DNA of 64,000 bases from Anaerosphaera multitolerans (lineage in GTDB: Bacteria > Bacillota > Clostridia > Tissierellales > Peptoniphilaceae), in assembly GCF_004006535.1 (NCBI RefSeq), contig NZ_RLIH01000003.1, forward strand, positions 1-64,000. The letters run 5' to 3'. Below are positions 53,212 to 62,763 of the stretch, one piece after another. How positions within the stretch are numbered: the stretch's first letter is position 1; each line of letters starts with the position of its first letter. The translations under genes were made by a program, and so were the position numbers. The notes beneath the pieces were generated by a model. It did no database searches and was not told where the DNA came from. It saw nothing but the letters and a program-made list of their open reading frames with translations.

Positions 53212-53543
53212 TACATTTTCATCCTTTCAAATAATAGTGTTAATAATTCCGACAATATTCTTCTTTCTATAAAAAAGAATATCATCATAACATCTATTTA
53301 TCAACGTTTTAATTTTTGGATAACGTTTTACCTCGCTAAAATATATATCTATATATTCTAATTAGTTGAGTAATTTAATAATCAACTTAAAGTGTTATAT
53401 AAACTTCTAGTATATTATTTTTAATAATTATTATAAAATGTCACGTATTTCTCTTATTATCAATGTTTATTTTTAAATTATGTGATAAAATAGATTCTAT
53501 AAAATCATTCAGTTTTTTGGTTTAATTAATATAGGAGGTAATT
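53212..53543. promoter_or_regulatory. Divergent control region between the TRAP operon and its LysR gene
   Basis: A gene-free, very AT-rich stretch of 332 bases. AACGTTTTA occurs twice (53303-53311, 53322-53330), each built on the palindrome AACGTT, 19 bases apart. It must hold promoters for both directions and is a natural place for LysR binding. No open reading frame with an RBS was seen. Confidence 0.5.
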
Positions 53544-54458
53544 ATGAACATTCAACATCTATATTATTTTCAATCTCTAGCTAAATACGAACATTACTCA
53601 ATTGCTGCTGATGAACAGCTTACATCACCTTCCAGCATTAATTATGCAATTAATACTATGGAAGATGAAATAGGACTTCCATTGTTTCAAAAAGTTGGAA
53701 GGAATATTAAATTGACAAAATATGGAATTATTTTTTTAGACTATGTAAATAATATTTTAAACATTTATGAAAGCGCATTAAATGAAATGAACGACTTTAA
53801 ATTTAAGATTAGCAGCTCAACTAAAATTGCATGTGTCGCCTCTATGAGTTTAGAATTTCTACCTTTATTGTTTTCATCTTTTAATGAGCTACACAATAAA
53901 GAAAATATGAAATTTGAACTAATTCAAATGGATACAGCAGAATTAATTAAAAATATGAAAGAAAGTAAATTTTTTATGGGGTTTGCTATTAGAGTAGATG
54001 ACCCGGAAATCTTATCCTATCCTCTTTTTAGAGAAGAGTTTGTTTTAATAACACCAAAAGGTAAATATGACATAGACAAAGAAATTGATGATTTAAGCAT
54101 ATTTGCAAGCGAAAATTTTATTACCTATGATAAAAACTTTTCTATGTATAAGACAATTATGAAAATTTTCAATTCCTATAATTTTAATCCTAATATTACC
54201 TATTACGCTCCAACCGACTCAATGGTAGCTGATTTCGTTTCTATAAACCTTGGTGTAGCGATAACTCCAAATTCTCATATGCTAAAAAATTATAATGTAG
54301 ATATATATTATTTAAAAAATAAAAGTTATAGAACTTTATGTTTACATTGGTTGAAAAACGCTCCAATGACGAGCATAGACAAAAAGCTGAAAAATTTTAT
54401 ACTCAATAATTTTTTAGATATGGCTACAGAATTTTCCAATACTAAACTTTCTTTATAA
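53544..54458 (+). CDS. LysR-family transcriptional regulator
   Basis: A 304-residue regulator divergent from the TRAP operon. The N-terminal winged helix-turn-helix (NIQHLYYFQSLAKYEHYSIAADE, in part, residues 2-20 and on to FQKVGRNIKLTKYG) is typical, and a two-lobed effector-binding domain fills residues 90-295. Its ligand is presumably the operon substrate or an intermediate. RBS AGGAGG. It is the natural activator of the operon, since LysR genes usually face the genes they control. Confidence 0.92.
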   Translation: MNIQHLYYFQSLAKYEHYSIAADEQLTSPSSINYAINTMEDEIGLPLFQKVGRNIKLTKYGIIFLDYVNNILNIYESALNEMNDFKFKISSSTKIACVASMSLEFLPLLFSSFNELHNKENMKFELIQMDTAELIKNMKESKFFMGFAIRVDDPEILSYPLFREEFVLITPKGKYDIDKEIDDLSIFASENFITYDKNFSMYKTIMKIFNSYNFNPNITYYAPTDSMVADFVSINLGVAITPNSHMLKNYNVDIYYLKNKSYRTLCLHWLKNAPMTSIDKKLKNFILNNFLDMATEFSNTKLSL

Positions 54459-54483
54459 TAATTCATAAAATTTTTACACTAAA

Positions 54484-54508
54484 AAAACTGCCCTTCAAAG
54501 GCAGTTTT
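54484..54508. terminator. Terminator between the LysR gene and rubrerythrin
   Basis: Stem AAAACTGCC with GGCAGTTTT, 7-base loop, between convergent genes, with A7 on one side for the minus direction. Confidence 0.8.
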
Positions 54509-54518
54509 AAATTTAAAA

Positions 54519-55064
54519 TTAATATTTTACAAAAACCTTAGCTTTTGCATGACAAATTGGACACTCTTCTAAAGTTGCATCAAAAGTAATATATCCACAA
54601 ACCGGACAAAGTATTATGTCTTCAGCATCTAAATCTTTACCAGCATCAACACAATCCTTTGCTTCTTGATATCTTTCAGCATGAACTTTTTCAGCTTCTA
54701 TAGCATATCTCATAGCTTTAACCGCTGTATCTTCTCCTTGCATTTCAGCAACTGCGATGTAAGCAGGATACATTTGTGTATATTCGAACACTTCTCCACC
54801 TTTAGCACCCTCTAAATTTTCAGAAGTAGTTCCAATTCCAAATCCTGCCATGGAAGTAACTGGGAAATCACCTTTAACATCTTTTAAAGCATTAAAATGC
54901 AATTTAGCATGTACTTCTTCAGCATCTGAAGTAGCTTTAAATAATCTTGCTACATTTTTAAAGCCGGCTTTTTCAGCTTCTTCTCCCCAAATAATATATC
55001 TCATGTGGGCTTGACTTTCTCCTCCGAAAGCTGATCTTAAGTTATCACTTGTCATATGGTTCAT
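54519..55064 (-). CDS. rbr: Rubrerythrin
   Basis: A 181-residue peroxide-reducing protein of anaerobes. The ferritin-like part supplies Glu residues for the diiron site (GEESQ-type start AFGGESQAHMRYIIWGEEAE, AEMQGEDTAVKAMRYAIEAE), and the C-terminus holds a rubredoxin-type iron site CPVCGY with CPICH. Full length for the family. RBS GGGGG. Monocistronic. Confidence 0.95.
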   Translation of the reverse strand: MNHMTSDNLRSAFGGESQAHMRYIIWGEEAEKAGFKNVARLFKATSDAEEVHAKLHFNALKDVKGDFPVTSMAGFGIGTTSENLEGAKGGEVFEYTQMYPAYIAVAEMQGEDTAVKAMRYAIEAEKVHAERYQEAKDCVDAGKDLDAEDIILCPVCGYITFDATLEECPICHAKAKVFVKY

Positions 55065-55159
55065 AAATAATACCCCCTAATAAATTTTATATTACACTAT
55101 CTTAATATATTATATATAATCTATAATATTAAATCAATATTTATAAAATCATATTTTAT

Positions 55160-56224
55160 CTATGCGTTTTCTATTTTACTAGCTTGGTCACTGGCTATTA
55201 AAGTGTCTATTATTTCATCTAAATCTCCGTCAGTAACTGAATCCAGCTTGTGAAGTGTAAGACCTACTCTATGATCTGTAACTCTACCTTGGGGATAATT
55301 ATAAGTTCTTATTCTCTCAGATCTATCACCTGTTCCAACTTGAGATTTTTTCTGATCTGAAAGAGCTTTATTTTGTTCTTGAAGTTTTTCATCATACAAC
55401 TTAGACTTTAATAATCTTAAGGCTTGTTCCCTGTTTTGGATTTGAGACCTTTCATTTTGACATTGAACTACTATTCCCGTTGGAACATGTGTAATTCTAA
55501 CAGCGGAATCTGTAGTATTAACATGCTGTCCACCAGCTCCTGAAGACCTATATACATCAAATTTCAATTCACTTGGATCTATTTCCACTTCCACATCTTC
55601 AGCTTCCGGTAAAACTGCTACAGTTACAGTAGACGTATGAATTCTTCCGGAACTTTCAGTTTCAGGAACTCTTTGAACTCTATGAACACCGGACTCATAT
55701 TTTAACCTTGAATAAGCTCCTTTTCCAATAATCATAAAAATAACTTCTTTATAGCCGCCAATTCCAATTTCATTAGTATTTAATAATTCAACTTTCCAAT
55801 TATTCCTCTCTGCATATCTTACATACTGTCTAAATAGCACTCCGGCAAATAAAGCTGCTTCATCACCGCCTGCACCTGCCCTAATTTCAACTATAACATT
55901 TTTATTATCATTGGGATCTTTAGGAATTAAAAGTATTTTCAATTCTTCTTCAATTTCAATTAGCTTTTCTTCATCTTCTTTAATTTCATCCTTAGCAAGT
56001 TCTCTTAATTCATCATCTATCTTTTCATTTAATAACTCTTTATTATCCTCTAAATGTTTTTGAATATTTTTCAATTCTCTATATTTTAAAACTATGGGTT
56101 CAATTTCCGCATGTTCAATTGCTGTTTTTTGATATAATTTAGAATCACTTATTACATTAACGTCCATTAATTGACTTTCAAGTTCTAAATATTTATCTTC
56201 AAAAGCTTGTATATTTTCGTACAT
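55160..56224 (-). CDS. prfA: Peptide chain release factor 1
   Basis: A 354-residue class I release factor that recognises UAA and UAG. The GGQ motif is in [17 protein letters not shown] (about residue 220) and the tripeptide recognition loop is in [15 protein letters not shown] set the start at the internal ATG because AAAGGAG then falls just upstream. It ends the rpmE-DUF1385-prmC-prfA run, with its methyltransferase gene just upstream. Confidence 0.96.
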   Translation of the reverse strand: MYENIQAFEDKYLELESQLMDVNVISDSKLYQKTAIEHAEIEPIVLKYRELKNIQKHLEDNKELLNEKIDDELRELAKDEIKEDEEKLIEIEEELKILLIPKDPNDNKNVIVEIRAGAGGDEAALFAGVLFRQYVRYAERNNWKVELLNTNEIGIGGYKEVIFMIIGKGAYSRLKYESGVHRVQRVPETESSGRIHTSTVTVAVLPEAEDVEVEIDPSELKFDVYRSSGAGGQHVNTTDSAVRITHVPTGIVVQCQNERSQIQNREQALRLLKSKLYDEKLQEQNKALSDQKKSQVGTGDRSERIRTYNYPQGRVTDHRVGLTLHKLDSVTDGDLDEIIDTLIASDQASKIENA

Positions 56225-56225
56225 T

Positions 56226-57059
56226 CTATGCTCCTTTATATGCAACTATTACTCTATCTTTTTGCGCTAAATCTTTAAATACTTTTATCTCATAATCCTT
56301 TAAAATTATTTTTAAATCTTCAGCCTGATCATATCCTATTTCAAAAACTAAAAATCCATTTTTATTAAGACGGTTTTTTGCACCTTCAATTATTTTTCTA
56401 TAAAAATACAAACCATCACAACCACCATCTAAAGCTAATATAGGTTCAAAATTCTTAACTTCAGCCTGTAAATTTTTAATTTCTTCAGTCCTAATATAAG
56501 GTGGATTTGAATAAATTATATCATAGCTCCCCGTTACATTAGAATATAAATTACTTTGAATAACACTAATATTTTTTAAGTCATATTTATTAATATTTTT
56601 AATTGTATTTTTAATAGCATATTCAGAAATATCAACTGCTAGAAAATCAGCGCACTCATTCATTAGCGCCATAGTAATAGAGACAACACCTGTACCGCAA
56701 CCTATTTCCAAAAATTTATCGATTTTATTATTCTTAAATATTTCCCTTAAAACATCTACGCTGATTTCAGTGTCATTTCTCGGAATTAATACGTTGTTAT
56801 CAATATAAAAATCTCTTCCGTAAAAATTGACTTCTCCTAATATATACTGTAGCGGTTCACCTTGTTTTCTACGATTTAAAATTTCTAAATATTCTTTTTC
56901 AACCTCTATATCTAATTCATCTTCACTATGAGATATAAAATAGGAAATGTCTTTATTTAATAAATGACTTAAAATCACTTTAACCTCTAAAAAAGGGTTA
57001 GTATATTCAGAATTTTCTAAATATTTTAACCCCTTTTCCAACGCTTCTCCTATTACCAT
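56226..57059 (-). CDS. prmC: Release factor glutamine methyltransferase
   Basis: A 277-residue SAM-dependent enzyme that methylates the Gln of the release factor GGQ motif, its target being encoded next door. The SAM motif is [10 protein letters not shown] and the Gln-binding motif is YSNPPYI. It overlaps the upstream DUF1385 gene by 7 bases and is separated from prfA by a single base. Confidence 0.95.
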   Translation of the reverse strand: MVIGEALEKGLKYLENSEYTNPFLEVKVILSHLLNKDISYFISHSEDELDIEVEKEYLEILNRRKQGEPLQYILGEVNFYGRDFYIDNNVLIPRNDTEISVDVLREIFKNNKIDKFLEIGCGTGVVSITMALMNECADFLAVDISEYAIKNTIKNINKYDLKNISVIQSNLYSNVTGSYDIIYSNPPYIRTEEIKNLQAEVKNFEPILALDGGCDGLYFYRKIIEGAKNRLNKNGFLVFEIGYDQAEDLKIILKDYEIKVFKDLAQKDRVIVAYKGA

Positions 57060-58012
57060 AGATCACTTTCACCATCTTCCGGTAAAACAGCCTTTAAACT
57101 TTCCAAAGCAACTTCAATCATAGAATCATCCGGCTCTCTTACGGTAATATGTTCTTGAATTTTAAGACCAGGTATGGCTATAAATTTACATAATTTAAGA
57201 TCACTTTTCCCAATTATTCTATTAACTTCATAAGCTATTCCGGCAATAACAGGAAGTGCAACTAACCTGCTTATAACTCTCATAACTGGACTTGGCCATC
57301 CAAAAAAAGAAAGTACTATTATACTTATTATCATAACCATAAATAAAAAACTCGTACCACACCTTGGATGAACTATCGGATATTTTTTTACATTTTCTAC
57401 AGTTAATTCATCACCAGCTTCATAGCAATGAATTGATTTATGCTCACTACCGTGGTACTCAAATACCCTCTTAATATCATCAATTTTTGAAACATAGTAC
57501 AAATATATACCGAAAATTATAAGTCTTAATATCCCTTCAACTAAATTTAATAGTAAGGAAGAATCAGCGTACTTATTTAAAAATCCGGCAATCATACTTG
57601 GTAAAATCATAAACAATAATGCTGCAATAATAAAAGAAATTAAGACAATAAAAGCCATTTCTACACTTTCTTTTTTGTCTTTAAATATTTTATCTAAAAT
57701 ACCTTTATTTTCATTCGATTCTTTTTTATTTAACTCTTCTTCATCTTCCCAAAAAGATGCAGAATAGGTTAAGGAGTTTATTCCTATAACCATTGATTCA
57801 ACTAATTTATAGGCTCCTCTAATAATTGGCAAGGCTAGTATTTTATATTTTTTTGATAGGTCTTTTGCTTCTTCAACCTTAAGTTCTATATCATTATCGG
57901 GCTTTCTAACTGCTATTGCAATTTTTGAAGGACCTCTCATCATAACTCCTTCAATTAGAGCTTGTCCACCAATTGAAGTTTTAAATAACTCCTTAGTATT
58001 TCTTTTCTCCAT
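57053..58012 (-). CDS. DUF1385 membrane protein (YqhQ family)
   Basis: A 319-residue membrane protein with four or five helices and the DUF1385 motifs GGQALIEGVMMRGP (residues 15-28), YHGSEHKSIHCYEAG and HPRCGTSFL. Function unknown; the gene is widely found beside rpmE and prfA in Clostridia. It overlaps prmC by 7 bases. Conserved His and Cys suggest metal binding, which is inference. Confidence 0.88.
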   Translation of the reverse strand: MEKRNTKELFKTSIGGQALIEGVMMRGPSKIAIAVRKPDNDIELKVEEAKDLSKKYKILALPIIRGAYKLVESMVIGINSLTYSASFWEDEEELNKKESNENKGILDKIFKDKKESVEMAFIVLISFIIAALLFMILPSMIAGFLNKYADSSLLLNLVEGILRLIIFGIYLYYVSKIDDIKRVFEYHGSEHKSIHCYEAGDELTVENVKKYPIVHPRCGTSFLFMVMIISIIVLSFFGWPSPVMRVISRLVALPVIAGIAYEVNRIIGKSDLKLCKFIAIPGLKIQEHITVREPDDSMIEVALESLKAVLPEDGESDLW

Positions 58013-58029
58013 AATGCTCCTTATAGAAA

Positions 58030-58052
58030 AATGGTTAGCCTAGCTAACCATT
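58030..58052 (-). terminator. Terminator after rpmE
   Basis: Stem AATGGTTAGC with GCTAACCATT, 3-base loop, followed by TTTTTCT on the minus strand, before the DUF1385 gene. Confidence 0.75.
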
Positions 58053-58257
58053 AATCATTTCTTTGATATTTCTTATTGAATCTTTCAATACGTCCGCCAT
58101 GGTCAGTAAATTTTTGTTTTCCTGTAAAGAACGGATGGCATTCAGAACAAATTTCAACTTTTAATTCTTCTTTAACTGAACCTGTTTTAAATGTTGTTCC
58201 ACATGATGCACAAGTTACAGTTGCTTCTTTATATTCTGGATGAATTCCTTTTTTCAT
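58051..58257 (-). CDS. rpmE: 50S ribosomal protein L31, zinc-binding type
   Basis: A 68-residue ribosomal protein with the start [16 protein letters not shown] and two CxxC pairs (CASC, CSEC) that bind zinc, so it is the C-plus form. It ends in [15 protein letters not shown]. The gene is monocistronic or read through the terminator into DUF1385. Confidence 0.95.
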   Translation of the reverse strand: MKKGIHPEYKEATVTCASCGTTFKTGSVKEELKVEICSECHPFFTGKQKFTDHGGRIERFNKKYQRND

Positions 58258-58332
58258 TAATATACAACTCCTTTATATCAACTATTTAAGTTTAACATAA
58301 TATTTATACTATTACAATAAATAAAATGACAA

Positions 58333-58761
58333 TTATCTTAAGCTTTTAATATACTCTTTAACGTCTATAACTTCTCCTGAGGATAAAATTATTTTTATAA
58401 CAAAATCCCCTAAAAAGTCCGTTCCCATAATGCCCACTCCCAATAGAGCTGCTACAGGCGCTATAACTATACCTATAGCAGATACTGTAAGAGAAATATT
58501 TAATAATAGCTCTCCATTTCTTTCTATTGTCAATCTGCTGGCATTACCTTCTTCCCAAATTGACTTTATGGCATCTTTAATATCATTAAAATCTATTGTA
58601 TCTTTTTTATTTTCTTTATTTTCAAAAGGTTCTAAAGAATTTTTAATTAATTTAATCGCCTTATCAACGTCACCATCTGAATCCAATAAAGCTTTTCTTA
58701 CAACTTCATAGGGAACTCCTGTTATATTCATAACATAATCTATTTTTTCAATTGTTATCAA
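58333..58761 (-). CDS. DUF4342 protein with UBA-like N-terminus
   Basis: A 142-residue protein. Residues about 1-45 (VMNITGVPYEVVRKALLDSDGDVDKAIKLI, core YEVVRKALLDSDGDVDKAI) form a UBA/EF-Ts-like three-helix fold, and residues about 55-142 match DUF4342, with a hydrophobic stretch near 88-115 that may span the membrane. Function unknown. It stands alone upstream of the potassium transporter genes, with no partner that gives a clue. Confidence 0.75.
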   Translation of the reverse strand: MITIEKIDYVMNITGVPYEVVRKALLDSDGDVDKAIKLIKNSLEPFENKENKKDTIDFNDIKDAIKSIWEEGNASRLTIERNGELLLNISLTVSAIGIVIAPVAALLGVGIMGTDFLGDFVIKIILSSGEVIDVKEYIKSLR

Positions 58762-58809
58762 TTCTCAACACCATCCTTATACTACAAATATAATACCCAA
58801 ATTTAATAA

Positions 58810-59466
58810 TTATATACCTTGCATTTTTTCTAATTTTTGAATATCTTCATTACTTCCAAGTAGTACAAGTATGTCATTTTCCAAAAGGATAGTATCTGAG
58901 GATGGAGAAATATCCAAATTATCCCTACTCTCAATGCCAAGAATTGTAACGTTAAATAACTTTCTAAATTGCACTTGCTCTATGGTCTTACCATACCAAT
59001 CGGGTACAACTTTAATTTCAGCAATTGAAAAATCAGGCGATAATTGAATAATATCCAATATATTACTTGAAGTTAAATTGTGTGCAACTTTGTAACCCAT
59101 ATCTATTTCAGGATAGATTATTTTATTTGCACCTACTTTTTCAAGTATATTTCCATGTCTAAGTCCATTTGCCTTTGCAACTATATAACTGATACCTGCT
59201 TCCTTAGACATTATTGTAGCCATAATTGCGGCTTCTAAGTTTGTACCTATTGCAATTACAGCTACATCAAAATTTTTTAATCCTAAATCTTTAATGGCAT
59301 TTTCGTCTAGTACGTCACATTGAACTGCTGCAGTAACCTGATCCGAAATCCCTTGTACCTTATCAAAATTAATATCTACCACTAAAACCTCATTATCAAG
59401 TTCAGCTAAAGTAGTAGCTACAGTAGAACCAAATCTACCACATCCAAAAACAACAAATGATTTCAT
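58810..59466 (-). CDS. ktrA: Potassium uptake regulator, KtrA/TrkA family
   Basis: A 218-residue RCK-domain protein. The nucleotide-binding motif is FGCGRFGSTVATTL (residues 7-20) with the acidic end DINFD; a C-terminal RCK_C domain (about residues 135-215) follows. It gates the channel subunit encoded just upstream. A cytosolic ring of KtrA binds ATP, ADP or cyclic di-AMP in relatives. Confidence 0.92.
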   Translation of the reverse strand: MKSFVVFGCGRFGSTVATTLAELDNEVLVVDINFDKVQGISDQVTAAVQCDVLDENAIKDLGLKNFDVAVIAIGTNLEAAIMATIMSKEAGISYIVAKANGLRHGNILEKVGANKIIYPEIDMGYKVAHNLTSSNILDIIQLSPDFSIAEIKVVPDWYGKTIEQVQFRKLFNVTILGIESRDNLDISPSSDTILLENDILVLLGSNEDIQKLEKMQGI

Positions 59467-59474
59467 TTTTCCTC

Positions 59475-60827
59475 CTAGCCTACCATTATATTTCCTTCAG
59501 AGTATTTTACACTTGAAGGTTTCTTTTTCTTTAATATACCCATTGCAATAGTTGCCGGTCCAACTCTTCCAATAAACATAGTAACTGAAAGTATAACTTT
59601 GGATAAATCACTTAAATTACTAGTAATACCTCTAGTCAATCCCACAGTACCGAAAGCAGATACCGCTTCAAATAAAATATCCTCGAAGTTAAATCTTTCG
59701 TTTTCAATTATTGATAAACTAAAAGCCACAACGATTACTAAGCTTAAACAAATAATTATAATAGTCAAACTTTTTAAAATGGTCTTTGTAGGAATAGTTC
59801 TTTTATAAGCAACCGGCTCTCTTTCACCTCTTAAAGCTGAAATGGTTGAAAAAATCAACACACCTATTGTAGTTGTCTTTAACCCACCTGCCGTAGAAGC
59901 TGGTGAACCTCCAATAAACATTAAGATTATTATTAAAAATGCTGTTGCATCTTTTAAACCACCTATATTTATAGAGTTAAAGCCTGCTGTACGTGTAATT
60001 GTAGATTGAAAGGCAGAAATCAAAAACTTTTCTCCTAAAGAATAATTCTTTAAAGTTTCCGGATTATTGTACTCCAAAATAAAAATAAAAAAAGTACCTA
60101 TTAACAATAGAGATAAAGTCATTACCAAAACTATTTTAGTATGCACTGTTAGTTTCTTTAAATTTCTCTTAGAATATATATCCAAGTATACTACAAAACC
60201 AAGACCACCAATAATAATTAAAGCCATTATAGTAGCATTTACAAGAATATCGGTACTATAAGGTATTATTGAATTTCCTAAAATATCAAATCCTGCATTA
60301 CAAAAGGCTGAAATTGAATGAAAGATAGAATACCATATTCCTGTTTTTAAACCAAACTGAGGTATAAAACGTATCATAAGCATTAAGCTACCAATGAATT
60401 CAATTAAAAAGCTGACGCCTATTACATACTTAGTAAGTTTTACGACTCCAGACATTGAATTGCTATTTAGTTGTTCAACTATTAAAATCCTCTGTTGGAA
60501 TCCAATCTTTTTCCCCAATAATAAGGCAAACATTGTAAATACAACCATAGTACCAAGTCCGCCTATTTGAATTAATAATAAAATTATTACTTTTCCGAAA
60601 ATAGTCCAATGCTCTGCAGTATTCACAACCACTAATCCGTTTACTCCAGTAGCAGAACTGGATGTGAATAGAGCATTAACAAAGCCTATAGATTTACCAT
60701 CTTGACTTGCCAAGGGTAAGTTTAATAGAATAGCCCCTGCAAGAATTACTGTTATAAATGATAAACCTATGAGTAATGGAGGATTTCGTAAAAGACCTAA
60801 AAATCGCGATTTTATTTCAGACCACAT
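59475..60827 (-). CDS. ktrB: Potassium transporter membrane subunit KtrB/TrkH
   Basis: A 450-residue protein with the four-fold pore-repeat fold of KtrB: filter loops in SSSATGVNGL, SAFCNAGFDILG, ITRTAGFNSI and SAFGTVGLTRG, each bearing the conserved glycine. It moves K+ (coupled to Na+ in relatives). I set the start at the ATG preceded by GGGGGAA. It is the upstream gene of the ktrBA pair. Confidence 0.94.
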   Translation of the reverse strand: MWSEIKSRFLGLLRNPPLLIGLSFITVILAGAILLNLPLASQDGKSIGFVNALFTSSSATGVNGLVVVNTAEHWTIFGKVIILLLIQIGGLGTMVVFTMFALLLGKKIGFQQRILIVEQLNSNSMSGVVKLTKYVIGVSFLIEFIGSLMLMIRFIPQFGLKTGIWYSIFHSISAFCNAGFDILGNSIIPYSTDILVNATIMALIIIGGLGFVVYLDIYSKRNLKKLTVHTKIVLVMTLSLLLIGTFFIFILEYNNPETLKNYSLGEKFLISAFQSTITRTAGFNSINIGGLKDATAFLIIILMFIGGSPASTAGGLKTTTIGVLIFSTISALRGEREPVAYKRTIPTKTILKSLTIIIICLSLVIVVAFSLSIIENERFNFEDILFEAVSAFGTVGLTRGITSNLSDLSKVILSVTMFIGRVGPATIAMGILKKKKPSSVKYSEGNIMVG

Positions 60828-60866
60828 TTTTATTCCCCCAAAATATTTATAATTTCCCAAAAAAGA

Positions 60867-60884
60867 AAGTTCCCGAGGGAACTT
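60867..60884 (-). terminator. Terminator of the infC-rpmI-rplT operon
   Basis: Stem AAGTTCC with GGAACTT and a 4-base loop, then a TTTCTTTTTT tract on the minus strand, right after rplT. Confidence 0.85.
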
Positions 60885-60889
60885 AATAA

Positions 60890-61240
60890 TTAATTACCTT
60901 TTGCAATTTCCACTAAATGTGCAAATCCCTTTGGATCATTAATAGCCATTTCTGAAAGCATTTTTCTATTAATATCAACATTTGCTTTCTTTAATCCATT
61001 TATAAATTTAGAATAGCTTAAGCCATTATCTCTAGCTGCTGCATTAATTCTTGTAATCCAAAGCTTTCTAAAATCTCTTTTTCTGTGTTTTCTTCCTATA
61101 TAAGAATAATTTAAAGACTTCATAACTGCTTGATTAGCAGGTCTAAATAATTTTGATTTTGCTCCAAAATATCCTTTAGCTTGTTTTAATATTTTTTTAT
61201 GTTTTTTCTTAGCATTTACTGCTCTTTTAACTCTAGCCAT
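60890..61240 (-). CDS. rplT: 50S ribosomal protein L20
   Basis: A 116-residue protein of the large subunit that starts [19 protein letters not shown] and carries the whole L20 core ([21 protein letters not shown], in part). L20 is needed early in 50S assembly and, in Bacillota, represses its own operon by binding the infC leader seen at 62000-62100. Confidence 0.97.
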   Translation of the reverse strand: MARVKRAVNAKKKHKKILKQAKGYFGAKSKLFRPANQAVMKSLNYSYIGRKHRKRDFRKLWITRINAAARDNGLSYSKFINGLKKANVDINRKMLSEMAINDPKGFAHLVEIAKGN

Positions 61241-61258
61241 TTATCTTTCCTCCTTAAA

Positions 61259-61450
61259 TTATGGAATCATATTATTAATTCTTCTTTGATCTCCAGCACT
61301 TACTAAAGAAGATTTTCTAAGTGTTCTAATTCTCTTCGGACTTTTTTTACCTGTTAAATGACTTCTAAAAGCAGAAAATCTTTTAATTTTTCCTGTACCT
61401 GTTCTTTTAAATCTCTTAGCAGACCCTCTGTGAGTCTTCATCTTACCCAT
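61259..61450 (-). CDS. rpmI: 50S ribosomal protein L35
   Basis: A 63-residue basic protein, [18 protein letters not shown] at the start. Its place between infC and rplT is the universal order. RBS AGGAGG. Confidence 0.96.
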   Translation of the reverse strand: MGKMKTHRGSAKRFKRTGTGKIKRFSAFRSHLTGKKSPKRIRTLRKSSLVSAGDQRRINNMIP

Positions 61451-61461
61451 AATAATCCTCC

Positions 61462-61974
61462 TTATTTATCTGTCTTAGGAGATAAAAACATTGACATATT
61501 TCTACCTTCTAATTTAGGTTTTCTATCCACTACTCCATGCTCAGAAACTAATTCAACAAATTTTTCGAGTACTTCTTTACCAATTTCAGTGTGCCCCATT
61601 TCTCTACCTCTAAATCGTACAGATACCTTTACTCTATCTCCATTATTTAGAAATTCAATGGCTTTGTTTGATTTTGTATTTAAATCGTGAGTCTCTATAT
61701 TAGGTGTCAAACGTAACTCTTTTACACTAATTACCTTTTGTTTCTTCTTAGATTCTTTTTCTTTCTTCATCATCTCATACCTGTACTTACCATAATCCAT
61801 AATACGACATACAGGCGGTTTCGAATTAGGAGCAACGTTTACTAAGTCTAGTTTCCTCTCCTCAGCCATTTCAAGAGCACGATTTCGAGATACCACTCCT
61901 ATTTGGTTTCCTTCATCGTCAATTAATCTAACTTCTTTTTCTCTTATCTCTTCATTGATTTGAAGTTCTTTAAT
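61462..61974 (-). CDS. infC: Translation initiation factor IF-3 with AUU start
   Basis: The longest ATG/GTG/TTG frame (from 61896) cuts off the N-terminus. Reading on upstream in frame gives [19 protein letters not shown] before [14 protein letters not shown], the standard IF-3 N-terminus. The only sensible start there is ATT at 61972-61974, with GGAGGTG nine bases upstream, giving 170 residues, the family length. AUU is the start codon of infC in E. coli and Bacillus and is used for autocontrol: IF-3 itself rejects non-AUG starts. Confidence 0.93.
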   Translation of the reverse strand: MKELQINEEIREKEVRLIDDEGNQIGVVSRNRALEMAEERKLDLVNVAPNSKPPVCRIMDYGKYRYEMMKKEKESKKKQKVISVKELRLTPNIETHDLNTKSNKAIEFLNNGDRVKVSVRFRGREMGHTEIGKEVLEKFVELVSEHGVVDRKPKLEGRNMSMFLSPKTDK

Positions 61975-61984
61975 TTCTAAGCAC

Positions 61985-62096
61985 CTCCATATAATTAAAA
62001 AAAGCGAGCAAAAGCCCGCTAGAATATAAAACTTCTATTCTAAAATAACCTTATAACTTAAGAATAAGGTGAGAAGCGGACTTCTTCTTTACAACT
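61985..62096 (-). promoter_or_regulatory. Ribosomal-protein leader of infC (L20-type) with terminator
   Basis: The transcript from near 62096 has a leader of about 120 bases before the infC RBS. It holds TCCGCTTCTCACCTTATTC, matching my recollection of the start of the L20-binding leader of Bacillota, and ends in a perfect intrinsic terminator (stem AGCGGGC/GCTCGCT with one G-U pair, then T7; 61996-62020). L20 binding would favour termination. The structural match was not computed. Confidence 0.8.
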
Positions 62097-62102
62097 CTTG
62101 AT

Positions 62103-62131
62103 AGTATACTACTATAATTAAAAATTGTCAA
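62103..62131 (-). promoter_or_regulatory. Sigma-A promoter of the infC operon
   Basis: Minus-strand TTGACA (62126-62131) and TATACT (62103-62108) are exactly 17 bases apart. Confidence 0.85.
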
Positions 62132-62133
62132 CA

Positions 62134-62763
62134 TTAATCTTTATTTTCCTTTAAAAAAGTTTGAATTTTAGTATTAATCAAGTCAATTGCTACTTCGTTA
62201 TATCCACCCTCAGGTATTATTACGTCAGCATATTTTTTTGAAGGTTCAACAAATTGCAAATGTGCAGGACGAACAGTCGACATATACTGCAATATAACAG
62301 ACTCCAAAGACCTGCCCCTCTCTTTTATGTCCCTTAATATTCTTCTTATTATTCTAACGTCACTATCAGTATCTACAAAGACTTTAATATCCAATAACTC
62401 TCTAATACTTTCTTCAGTTAAAATTAAAATACCCTCCAGTATAATAACTTCTTTAGGTACAATTAGTTTAGTTTCCTCTTTTCGATTATGGATTTCAAAA
62501 TCATATATAGGTTTTTCAATAGTTTCGTTATTTCTAAGTTTCTTTAAATGTTCAATTAAAAGATCATTATCAAAGGCGAAAGGATGGTCATAATTGGTTT
62601 TTACTCTTTGTTCATATGGTAAAGCACTTTGATCTTTATAATAACTATCCTGCTCAATTATAGTGACTTTATCTTCATCTATTAAAGACTTTAACTCATT
62701 GGTAACTGTAGTTTTACCTGAACCGGAACCACCTGCAATTCCTATTATAATTGATTTTTTCAT
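62134..62763 (-). CDS. udk: Uridine kinase
   Basis: A 209-residue kinase that phosphorylates uridine and cytidine in pyrimidine salvage. Walker A is [13 protein letters not shown] (residues 8-20), and the substrate loop [13 protein letters not shown] and YDHPFAFD match the family. It follows the U32 gene with a 4-base overlap, the same order as yrrO-udk in Bacillus. Confidence 0.95.
   Translation of the reverse strand: MKKSIIIGIAGGSGSGKTTVTNELKSLIDEDKVTIIEQDSYYKDQSALPYEQRVKTNYDHPFAFDNDLLIEHLKKLRNNETIEKPIYDFEIHNRKEETKLIVPKEVIILEGILILTEESIRELLDIKVFVDTDSDVRIIRRILRDIKERGRSLESVILQYMSTVRPAHLQFVEPSKKYADVIIPEGGYNEVAIDLINTKIQTFLKENKD

Noticed and set aside
61462-61896. infC beginning at GTG 61896
   Set aside because: This would remove the conserved INEEIR segment, and there is no RBS before it. 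The ATT start at 61974 restores both.
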